A stretch of DNA of 8,023 nt from NCBI GenBank assembly GCA_003158705.1, contig PMKX01000093.1:239-8261 (forward strand), written 5' to 3'. Source of the DNA: Actinomycetota bacterium. GTDB taxonomy: Bacteria; Actinomycetota; Thermoleophilia; UBA2241. How positions within the stretch are numbered: position 1 is the stretch's first letter; each line of letters starts with the position of its first letter. The notes under the pieces were generated by a model. The model was not told the DNA's origin. It worked only from the letters and a program-made list of their open reading frames with translations, and ran no database searches. The translations under genes and the position numbers were made by a program. Shown piece after piece: positions 1 to 5,483 of this stretch.

Positions 1-428
1 TCAACATGCTCGAGCGCGAGCGGCTGGAGTCGAAGAAGATCTCCAAGACCAACGCCGTCACGAGCCAGCTCGACTACGACATGGGGGCCAAGAACGTGCA
101 CATCGGCCCCAGCGACTACGTCGAGTGGCTCGACGATCGCAAGTGGGCCTACATCCGCATGGAGGGTCGCACCTTCGGCGACGTGCCGCTCAACATCGAG
201 CTCAAGCTCGAGGTCGTCGATTCGCCCAACTCGGCGGGCATCGTCATCGACGCCGTGCGCTGCGCCAAGATCGCCCTCGACCGTGGCCTGTGCGGCGCGC
301 TCGAGGCCCCTAGCTCGTACTTCATGAAGTCGCCTCCGGTGCAGCACCCGGACGACCTCTGCCGGCGCATGACCGAGGAGTTCATCTCCGGGGAGGGTCC
401 CGGGGCGACGGCCGTCTGCCAGGGCTGA
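1..428 (+). CDS. ino1: myo-inositol-1-phosphate synthase, C-terminal part (5' end outside window)
   Basis: This is the C-terminal 141 residues of inositol-3-phosphate (myo-inositol-1-phosphate) synthase, which converts glucose-6-phosphate to inositol-1-phosphate using NAD in the cytoplasm. The frame is open from the window edge. The stretch [16 protein letters not shown] near the start matches the conserved lysine-rich active-site segment of actinobacterial Ino1. Further on, the segments [23 protein letters not shown] and YFMKSPP followed by a short acidic tail are also typical of the family C-terminus. The gene ends with TGA at 426-428. It lies 88 bases upstream of a PimA-like glycosyltransferase fusion on the same strand. 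In actinobacteria inositol-1-phosphate feeds phosphatidylinositol, its mannosides and mycothiol, so cotranscription with a glycosyltransferase makes sense. The family call is secure. The missing N-terminal NAD-binding part cannot be assessed. Confidence 0.93.
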   Translation, partial: NMLERERLESKKISKTNAVTSQLDYDMGAKNVHIGPSDYVEWLDDRKWAYIRMEGRTFGDVPLNIELKLEVVDSPNSAGIVIDAVRCAKIALDRGLCGALEAPSSYFMKSPPVQHPDDLCRRMTEEFISGEGPGATAVCQG

Positions 429-504
429 GCCCGGGCGGTCGATCGGCGGGCACCGTGTCGGGTCGCATCGGCGGCCGAGGTCTGGGTGGAGTGCTCTCTA
501 GCGC

Positions 505-511
505 GGGGAGG
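505..511 (+). promoter_or_regulatory. Shine-Dalgarno that sets the start of the GT4-PHP gene
   Basis: GGGGAGG lies five bases upstream of the ATG at 517. An in-frame GTG at 511 would begin inside this element with no spacing, so the ATG at 517 is the better start. The 88-base gap after ino1 shows no convincing promoter, which fits readthrough from ino1. Confidence 0.6.
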
Positions 512-516
512 TGCGC

Positions 517-2394
517 ATGAGTGCCGCGCGCTACAAGATCGGTATGCTCACGCCCTACTCCTGGACCGTGCCCACCAGCGTCAACCGCCACGTGCAGGCC
601 CTGGCCGAACGCTTCAGCGCCCTGGGTCATCAGGTCACGGTCATCGCTCCCAGCGACGACAAGGCGGCTCTGCGCGCCGCGCGACGGCGGGTGCGTGCGG
701 TGCTGCTGGGCGAGGCGCCGGCGGTGTTCGCCCAGGACGAGCCGAGCCCGCGCTACTTCTTTGCCGGCGGCACCTATCCGGTGCGCCACAACCGCAGTCT
801 CAGGGTCATCGCCGCGCCGGTCGACCTGATCAGCAACATCGACGTGCTCATGGAGTCCGAGGAGCTCGACCTCCTGCACCTGCATGAGCCGTTCGCTCCC
901 AGCTTGGGTTGGACGGCGCTACGCCACGCCAAGTGCCCGCTGGTGGCCACATTCCACGCCAACTCGGAACGGCTTACCCAGTATTGGCTCACACGACCCA
1001 TCTTCGAGCACTTCTTCGCCTCGTTCGACGCCGTCATCGCCACCTCGCAAGCGGCTCGCGACACGGCGGCGCGCACGTTTCCGGGCGACTACCGCATCGT
1101 GCGCGGTGGCGTCGACCTCGGGCGCTTCCGCCCTGCCGAGAGCCGTCGCCCCGGGCCGCTGCGCATGCTGTTCGTAGGCGCCGAGTCGCGACGCAAAGGC
1201 CTGGGCGTTCTCCTGCGGGCCTTGCGCTACTTGGAGGAAGGCTTGCCGCCGTTCACGCTCGACGTCTGCGGCGCCGACACGCAGGAGCCACGCTTCGCGT
1301 GGGTCGTGCCGCCGGCGTTCGCTCGCCGGGTCAGGTTCCGCGGCCGCCTGAGCAACGACGCGCTGGCCGAGCTCTACCGCGACGCGGATGTCGTGTGCGC
1401 GCCGTCGGCCGGCGGCGAGTCAACCGGTGCCGTGTTGCTCGAGGCCATGGGCAGCGGCACCGCCGTGGTCGCCACTCGCGTTCCCGGCTACGACGAGATC
1501 GTCGAGGACGGGCGCAACGGGGTGCTGGTGGCAGTGCGCAGGGCGCGCACGTTGGCGCAGGCCCTGCGCCCGCTCCTCCTGGAGCCGGGCACGCGGGAGC
1601 GCTACGCGCGCGAGGGCTTGCGCCGCGTGCAGGACTACAGCTGGGAGCACGTCGCCGGCGAGGTGGCAGAGGTGTACGACCGCGTGGCCGGCAAGGTCAA
1701 GCGCCGGCCGGTGTCGCGACCGCGCCAGAAGGAGCTCTTCGCCGACCTGCACGTGCACTCGCACCACAGCGCGGATTGTGCCGTGCCGGTGGCGGACCTG
1801 CTGGCGCGGGCCCACGAGCTCGGCATCGACGTGCTCGCCATCTGCGACCACAACAGCGCCGCCGGCGGTCTCGAAGGCCGCGCGCTGGCCAGCCGCTACG
1901 GCGTGCGCGTGATCGTCGGCGAGGAGGTCAAGACGGCGGAGGGCGAACTCATCGGCCTCTTTCTCGAGGAGACGATCCCGGGCGGCATGAGCTTTGCCGA
2001 GACCATCGCCGCCATCCGCGCCCAGGAAGGCGTCGTCTACGTGCCGCACCCCTTCGACCGTTTGCACTTCGTGCCCAGCCGCGCCGTGCTCAGAGACAAC
2101 GTCGCCGGCCTTGACGTAGTGGAGGTCTTCAACTCGCGTCTCGCCTTCCCGGCCTTCAACGAGACGGCCGAGCGCTTTGCGCGGCGCTACCGCATCGCCG
2201 CCGCCGCCGGCAGCGATGCGCACGTGCTGCCGGGTTTGGGCACGGCGATGACGGCCATGGATGAGTTCGCAGGGGCCGGCGACTTCGTGGCGGCTCTCGC
2301 CGAGAGCCGCATCGTGCGCCGGCCCAAGAGCCTCCTGTACCTTGGGTCGCTCAAGTTCCTGCAGACCAAGGTCGACGCCATCGGCCGGCGGTAG
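517..2394 (+). CDS. GT4 glycosyltransferase (PimA-like) fused to a C-terminal PHP phosphoesterase domain
   Basis: A 625-residue two-domain protein. Residues 5 to about 390 form a GT-B, GT4-family glycosyltransferase resembling the phosphatidylinositol mannosyltransferase PimA: IGMLTPYS near the start, HLHEPFAPS around E124, ATFHAN, RRKG with K227, and APSAGGES with E301 followed by LLEAMGSGTAVVAT. K227 and E301 align with PimA donor-binding residues. Differences are PTSVN at 19-23 where PimA has PGGVQ, and A222 where PimA has an arginine. Residues 408 to about 610 form a complete PHP domain: DLHVHSHHS (H412, H414), DHN (444-446), GEEV (468-471), HPFD (H511) and GSDAH (D567, H569). PHP domains are metal-dependent phosphoesterases such as histidinol phosphatase. 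A GT4 domain normally stands alone at about 380 residues, so this is a true fusion. Given ino1 upstream, I infer that it glycosylates an inositol-containing acceptor and that the PHP part removes a phosphate. The donor and acceptor are unknown. The protein is cytoplasmic or membrane-peripheral, with no signal peptide or membrane segment. Confidence 0.88.
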   Translation: MSAARYKIGMLTPYSWTVPTSVNRHVQALAERFSALGHQVTVIAPSDDKAALRAARRRVRAVLLGEAPAVFAQDEPSPRYFFAGGTYPVRHNRSLRVIAAPVDLISNIDVLMESEELDLLHLHEPFAPSLGWTALRHAKCPLVATFHANSERLTQYWLTRPIFEHFFASFDAVIATSQAARDTAARTFPGDYRIVRGGVDLGRFRPAESRRPGPLRMLFVGAESRRKGLGVLLRALRYLEEGLPPFTLDVCGADTQEPRFAWVVPPAFARRVRFRGRLSNDALAELYRDADVVCAPSAGGESTGAVLLEAMGSGTAVVATRVPGYDEIVEDGRNGVLVAVRRARTLAQALRPLLLEPGTRERYAREGLRRVQDYSWEHVAGEVAEVYDRVAGKVKRRPVSRPRQKELFADLHVHSHHSADCAVPVADLLARAHELGIDVLAICDHNSAAGGLEGRALASRYGVRVIVGEEVKTAEGELIGLFLEETIPGGMSFAETIAAIRAQEGVVYVPHPFDRLHFVPSRAVLRDNVAGLDVVEVFNSRLAFPAFNETAERFARRYRIAAAAGSDAHVLPGLGTAMTAMDEFAGAGDFVAALAESRIVRRPKSLLYLGSLKFLQTKVDAIGRR

Positions 2395-2462
2395 AAGGCG
2401 TCGCCGGGGCCGTCGCTTGATGGCGTCGCCACCGTCTGCGGCCACCGCCGAAATCCTGTGTG

Positions 2463-2494
2463 GCAGGTGATTTCCCCTGCATACGCGCACCTGC
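2463..2494 (+). repeat. Inverted repeat in the gap after the GT4-PHP gene
   Basis: GCAGGTG at 2463-2469 and CACCTGC at 2488-2494 form a perfect 7-base inverted repeat with an 18-base spacer, in the 158-base gap between the GT4-PHP and glycosylase-like genes. It could be an operator or a weak terminator stem, but there is no T-run after it. The gap also holds a TACCCT (2520-2525) that fits a -10 box by position, without a recognisable -35. I see no small gene here. Confidence 0.3.
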
Positions 2495-2537
2495 GAGGGA
2501 TTACCGCGGGGGCCGCGAATACCCTAGCCGAACCAGT

Positions 2538-2546
2538 GAGGAAAGG
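2538..2546 (+). promoter_or_regulatory. Shine-Dalgarno that sets the glycosylase-like start
   Basis: GAGGAAAGG lies six bases before the GTG at 2553. It supports that start over an in-frame start at 2460, which would add about 31 residues unlike anything in the family. Confidence 0.65.
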
Positions 2547-2552
2547 CGGCTA

Positions 2553-3155
2553 GTGGCACAGCCGAACGAGATCTACGACAAGTACTTGACGCGCGCTATC
2601 TCTGAGATCAACGAGCTGACGGGCGAGGTGCTGCGCTGTCGCAAGTGCGCTCACGCGCGCACGATGCCGGTGATCGGCTCGGGCCATCCTCTCGCCGACG
2701 TCATGCTCCTCAAGTATCAGGCGCAGCCGAGCGAGTGCCATGAAGGCGTCGCCTTCTTCGGCCGCGGCGGCACCGCCATCATGAAGAGCTGCCAGCGTCT
2801 GGGCATAGACCCGTTGCAGCTGTACGGCACCAACGTGGTCAAGTGCGGCCAGGTGCGCGAGGCGCAGGCGCGCGGCAAATGCCTCGACCATCTGCGCAGG
2901 GAACTCGCCATCGTCGAGCCCAAGATCGTCGTCGCCATGGGCGAGCGCACGGTGGAGGCCATCAACTTGCTCAAGACCCCGCTCGCGCGCGAGCTTGAGT
3001 ACACGCCGGGCGAGATCGTCGAGTTCACGCCCGGCACGGAGGCTCTCATCACTCCGGACATCGACGAGTCGCTCGACGAGCAGCGACTCAAGTCGGCTTT
3101 CTGGCGCGCCTTCCGCAAGCTGGGGGAGTGGTACGAGGCCATACCGCCCTACTGA
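2553..3155 (+). CDS. uracil-DNA glycosylase superfamily protein, family-4-like but with divergent active-site motifs
   Basis: A 200-residue protein starting at GTG 2553. The overall plan is that of iron-sulfur (family 4/5) uracil-DNA glycosylases: CRKC (C29, C32), then PVIGSGHPLADVMLL, FFGRGG (68-73), an LYGTNVVKC segment (C98), C110, and a PKIVVAMGERTVEAI strand. The four cysteines could hold a 4Fe-4S cluster. Their second pair is separated by only 11 residues, against roughly 15 in typical family 4 enzymes, so the loop between them is shortened. Two hallmark motifs are absent. Where family 4 has GEAPG, this protein has KYQAQP (54-59). Where an HP-containing motif is expected near the C-terminus, it has TPDIDES (167-173). 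The fold assignment is good, but uracil excision activity is doubtful; it may act on another lesion or have lost catalysis. The next gene begins about 14 bases past its stop and is probably cotranscribed. Confidence 0.75.
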   Translation: MAQPNEIYDKYLTRAISEINELTGEVLRCRKCAHARTMPVIGSGHPLADVMLLKYQAQPSECHEGVAFFGRGGTAIMKSCQRLGIDPLQLYGTNVVKCGQVREAQARGKCLDHLRRELAIVEPKIVVAMGERTVEAINLLKTPLARELEYTPGEIVEFTPGTEALITPDIDESLDEQRLKSAFWRAFRKLGEWYEAIPPY

Positions 3156-3168
3156 TCCGCCGGGCCGC

Positions 3169-3864
3169 CTGTGGCTGGCCGGCGCGGCGGCGGTTCTCTT
3201 CGTTCTCTACACGCTGACTAGCCGTCATCTGCCGGCTGCGTCGGGGCGGGTCGACGCCGTCGTTTCGAGCCTTGTCTCCCTGCCTCTTCTGGCGCTCATC
3301 CTCTTTGGTCTCTTGCCGCTGCGCCGACTGGGCCGGCGGCTGCTGATCGTGGCTGCGGTAGCTCTTCCGGTCGCGGTGGCGGCGAGCTACCTGCAGTGGA
3401 CGCCGCCGGCCGACCTCGCCAAGATCCTGCTGGCCGCAGCGCTCGGTCTGTGGATGGCGGAGCAGGTCCAGACCGTGGCCGTGGTCGTACTCATCGCGGG
3501 GCTCTCTACTATCGTCGACATGTACAGCGTCTTCGCCGGCCCCACCAAGGCGTTGCTCGCCAAGGCGCCGCAGACCGTGCACTATTTCACGGTGACGCTG
3601 CCCTTGTTCGGCTACAGCCTGCGCGAGGGCTACTCGGAGCTGGGCACGAGCGACCTGTTGTTCTTCGCCCTGTACCTGGGAGCGACGCTCGTGTTCGACC
3701 TGCGCTTGCGGCTGACGCTGGTGTGCATGACCGCTTCGTTCCTGGTGACCATGGTGATCGGCCTGTGGGTGTCGGCGCTGCCGGCGCTGCCTCTGCTGGC
3801 GGTCGCTTTCGTGGCTGCCAACGGCGACCTCCTCTGGCGCAGGATGCGCTCGCGTCCCGCGTGA
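3169..3864 (+). CDS. Presenilin/SPP-like multi-pass membrane protein, putative intramembrane aspartyl protease
   Basis: About 231 residues, almost entirely hydrophobic, with roughly eight membrane segments by eye. The second half follows the GxGD intramembrane aspartyl proteases. An aspartate in IVDMYSVFAGP (codon 3517-3519) sits where presenilin has YDLVAV and signal peptide peptidase has YDVFWVF. A second aspartate, in ELGTSDLLFFA (codon 3652-3654), sits where presenilin has LGLGDFIF. The sequence ALPALP (PAL at 3781-3789) is identical to the presenilin PAL region. The aspartates are 45 residues apart, close to my recollection of 46 in human signal peptide peptidase, and PAL follows the second by 43 residues. 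Each element lies in its own segment, counted as 5, 6 and 8, one less than the 6, 7 and 9 of presenilin. The third motif residue is Ser instead of Gly, so activity is uncertain. No ATG, GTG or TTG occurs in frame between 2998 and 3312. The given start is a CTG chosen to include the first membrane segment. The TTG at 2995 would overlap the previous gene by 161 bases. Homology is likely; proteolysis is inferred. Confidence 0.62.
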   Translation: MWLAGAAAVLFVLYTLTSRHLPAASGRVDAVVSSLVSLPLLALILFGLLPLRRLGRRLLIVAAVALPVAVAASYLQWTPPADLAKILLAAALGLWMAEQVQTVAVVVLIAGLSTIVDMYSVFAGPTKALLAKAPQTVHYFTVTLPLFGYSLREGYSELGTSDLLFFALYLGATLVFDLRLRLTLVCMTASFLVTMVIGLWVSALPALPLLAVAFVAANGDLLWRRMRSRPA

Positions 3865-3877
3865 GGGGGAGCGCCGG

Positions 3878-3897
3878 TGGCCGGCTTCGGCCGGCCA
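3878..3897. terminator. GC-rich hairpin with TTCG loop between convergent genes
   Basis: TGGCCGGC (3878-3885) and GCCGGCCA (3890-3897) form a perfect 8-base stem around TTCG, which in RNA read from the plus strand gives the very stable C(UUCG)G tetraloop. It fills most of the 37-base gap between two converging stop codons. There is no T-run on either side, so it is not a classical intrinsic terminator. It may still stop or pause polymerase in both directions, or protect 3' ends. Its position makes a terminator the best reading. Confidence 0.55.
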
Positions 3898-3901
3898 ACG
3901 C

Positions 3902-5338
3902 CTACTGACGCTCGAAGAGCGCTACCGCCTCGATGTGGTGCGTCTGCGGGAACATGTCCACCGGCGCCACACGCACGAGCCGGTAGCCGGCCTCAGCGAG
4001 TTGCGCACCGTTGGCGGCCAGGGTCGTAGGGTTACAGGAGACGTAGACGAGGCGCTCGGCGCCCAGCTGAGCCGTTCGTGCGAGCGCCTTGGGCGCCACC
4101 CCGGAGCGCGGCGGGTCCACGACCACCACGCCCGGCGGGGTGTGGCCGGGCGTGGTGGAGCCCGGCTCGCTCGCGCCCACCCCGCTCGCGCCTACCCCGC
4201 TCGGGCCTGTCTCGGGTGTGCTGAGCTCGGCCAGCTTCTCCTTGAGCAGCCGGCGCACATCGCCGGCCAGGAAAGTCACGTTGCCGATCTCGTTCAGGCG
4301 GGCGTTTTCACTTGCCGCCTGCACGGCCTCGGGCTGCACCTCGATGCCGAGCACGTGGCGGGTCTGTCCGGCGAGCAGCAGCGAGATCGAGCCTATGCCG
4401 CAGTAGAGGTCGTAGGCGTCCTGAGCCGGCCTGGGCTCGGCGAAGCGCATGGCCGTCTGGTAGAGGACGCCGCACATCTCGCTGTTCGTCTGCAGAAACG
4501 CGGTCGCCGGCACGCGCAGCGGCAGGCCGGCGAGCTCCTCGCGGAGATAGGGAGGACCGGCGATCATGAAAGGGCCCTCGCCCACGGCGGCGTCGGCGAG
4601 CGAGCGGTTCACCGTCACCGCGAACGAGGTGAACGGCGCCGCTTGCGCGACGCGCTGTGCCAGCTCGCGCTCAGCCGCGAAGCGCTCGCTCACATAGAGA
4701 TTGAGCAGCAGATCGCCGCTGGCCTTGCCCTCGCGCACCACCAGATGGCGCAGCAGGCCCTCGTGGCTCGCCTGCGAGTAAGGCTCGAGGCTAAGGGCGC
4801 GGCAGGCGTCGCCTACGGCCTGTCGCGCCCCGTTGAGACGCTCTGAGGCAAGCCAGCAGTCCTGCAGGTCGATGATCTCCCGCCAGGACCCCCGCCGATG
4901 GAGGCCCAGCACCGATCGCTGCCCGTCGCTGCCGAAAGAGAACTCCATCTTGTTGCGGTAGCGCCACGGGAAGGCCATGCCGCGGATGGGCTCGAGCTGG
5001 AAGTCCGTGAGGCCGCCGATGTGTGCCAGCGACTCGGTCACTTGGCGCTGCTTGTAGTCGAGCTGCGCCTGGTAGTCGACAGTCTGCCACTCGCAGCCGC
5101 CGCAGTCCTCCGCGTGGGCACACGTGGCCGGAACGCGCAGCTCGGATGGCGCGAGCAGCTCTTCGACGCGCGCCTCGCCGTGCGCCCGCTTGCGCTTGAC
5201 CACTCGGGCGCGGACCCGGTCACCAGGCACGGCGCCGCGCACGAACAGCACGAATCCCTCGTGGCGAGCCACGCCCTGGCCGCCGTAGGCCAACGAGTCG
5301 ATGGTGAGCTCGAGGATGTCGCCGGGCTTGGGAGTCAC
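3902..5338 (-). CDS. rlmD: 23S rRNA (uracil-C5)-methyltransferase, RlmD/TrmA family
   Basis: A 478-residue protein starting at GTG 5338. Residues 5-64 are a TRAM RNA-binding domain (LTIDSLAYGGQGVAR). A 4Fe-4S site follows with cysteines at 73, 79 and 82 (C-x5-C-x2-C) and a fourth at 161, the same pattern as E. coli RlmD. The SAM-dependent methyltransferase fold has LYCGIGSISLLLAG (311-324) and GIEVQPEAV, then DPPRSG (408-413), the catalytic nucleophile C435 in YVSCNPTT and the general base E470 in DMFPQTHHIEAV. The enzyme makes 5-methyluridine in RNA using S-adenosylmethionine. RlmD (23S U1939) is more likely than TrmA because of the TRAM domain and the cluster cysteines, but RlmCD-type dual specificity cannot be excluded. 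A Gly/Ser/Pro-rich insertion at about 374-402 interrupts the methyltransferase domain just before DPPRSG and is encoded in part by a 15-base tandem repeat. No Shine-Dalgarno precedes the start, and a -10 box at leaderless distance is present. An in-frame upstream extension to 5482 would enter the divergent gene's leader and is unlikely. Confidence 0.9.
   Translation of the reverse strand: MTPKPGDILELTIDSLAYGGQGVARHEGFVLFVRGAVPGDRVRARVVKRKRAHGEARVEELLAPSELRVPATCAHAEDCGGCEWQTVDYQAQLDYKQRQVTESLAHIGGLTDFQLEPIRGMAFPWRYRNKMEFSFGSDGQRSVLGLHRRGSWREIIDLQDCWLASERLNGARQAVGDACRALSLEPYSQASHEGLLRHLVVREGKASGDLLLNLYVSERFAAERELAQRVAQAAPFTSFAVTVNRSLADAAVGEGPFMIAGPPYLREELAGLPLRVPATAFLQTNSEMCGVLYQTAMRFAEPRPAQDAYDLYCGIGSISLLLAGQTRHVLGIEVQPEAVQAASENARLNEIGNVTFLAGDVRRLLKEKLAELSTPETGPSGVGASGVGASEPGSTTPGHTPPGVVVVDPPRSGVAPKALARTAQLGAERLVYVSCNPTTLAANGAQLAEAGYRLVRVAPVDMFPQTHHIEAVALFERQ
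4168..4212. repeat. 15-base tandem repeat inside the methyltransferase gene
   Basis: Three consecutive 15-base units begin at 4168, 4183 and 4198. The first two differ at one base (CGCTCGCGCCCACCC versus CGCTCGCGCCTACCC); the third is more diverged. Because 15 is a multiple of three, the frame is kept. On the minus strand the units encode a repeating five-residue pattern (SGVGA SGVGA) in the insertion ahead of DPPRSG. It looks like slippage-driven expansion in a surface loop. Confidence 0.8.
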
Positions 5339-5345
5339 GCCGAGC

Positions 5346-5351
5346 AGTGTA
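5346..5351 (-). promoter_or_regulatory. Candidate -10 box for a leaderless rlmD transcript
   Basis: On the minus strand TACACT (a TAnnnT -10) ends seven bases before the GTG at 5338, which would put transcription start on or next to the start codon. No Shine-Dalgarno is present there, and leaderless mRNAs are common in actinobacteria. A TGGACA at 5366-5371 resembles a -35, but the 14-base spacing is shorter than usual. Confidence 0.38.
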
Positions 5352-5412
5352 CCGCGCCGCGCTATTGTCCACCTCCCGAGGGCTGCCGCGACAGGTTTTT
5401 CGCCTTCCCGTC

Positions 5413-5421
5413 TGCTAGAGT
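5413..5421 (+). promoter_or_regulatory. Candidate extended -10 promoter for the M3 peptidase gene
   Basis: TGCTAGAGT combines an extended -10 TGn with TAGAGT (5416-5421). Transcription would start near 5428, leaving a leader of about 55 bases before the GTG at 5484. A start next to the ATG at 5430 is a less likely, nearly leaderless alternative. No clear -35 is visible. It lies back to back with the candidate rlmD promoter in the same 145-base divergent gap. Confidence 0.4.
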
Positions 5422-5469
5422 CCGCGGCAATGAGGGGGCGCCGGGCGCCGCTTCGCTTCCACAGGCACG

Positions 5470-5477
5470 AGAAGGAG
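5470..5477 (+). promoter_or_regulatory. Shine-Dalgarno that sets the M3 peptidase start
   Basis: AGAAGGAG lies six bases before the GTG at 5484, a strong match to the 16S rRNA tail. It favours this GTG over the in-frame ATG at 5430, which would add 18 mostly basic residues. Confidence 0.7.
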
Positions 5478-5483
5478 ACCATC

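Noticed and set aside
442..474. Repeated ATCGGCGG in the gap after ino1
   Set aside because: Two 8-base copies in GC-rich DNA are expected by chance, and there is no further structure.
382..885. Minus-strand open frame spanning the ino1-GT4 gap
   Set aside because: It covers parts of two real genes in antisense, is rich in Pro, Arg and His, and has no motif or ribosome site.
909..2114. A 401-codon plus-strand open frame inside the GT4-PHP gene
   Set aside because: Extremely Arg/Ala/Gly-rich, no domain, and wholly within a well-supported gene in another frame.
1420..2490. A long minus-strand open frame opposite the GT4-PHP gene
   Set aside because: It is antisense to a gene with complete motifs in two domains; its translation is rich in Ala, Arg, His, Val and Asp without recognisable motifs, as expected from the complement of a GC-rich gene.
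3935..4846. A 303-codon plus-strand open frame opposite rlmD
   Set aside because: The minus-strand frame has TRAM, cluster and catalytic motifs; this one is a compositional shadow.
5301..5483. Upstream extension of the M3 peptidase
   Set aside because: It would overlap the start of rlmD and ignore the strong Shine-Dalgarno before GTG 5484.
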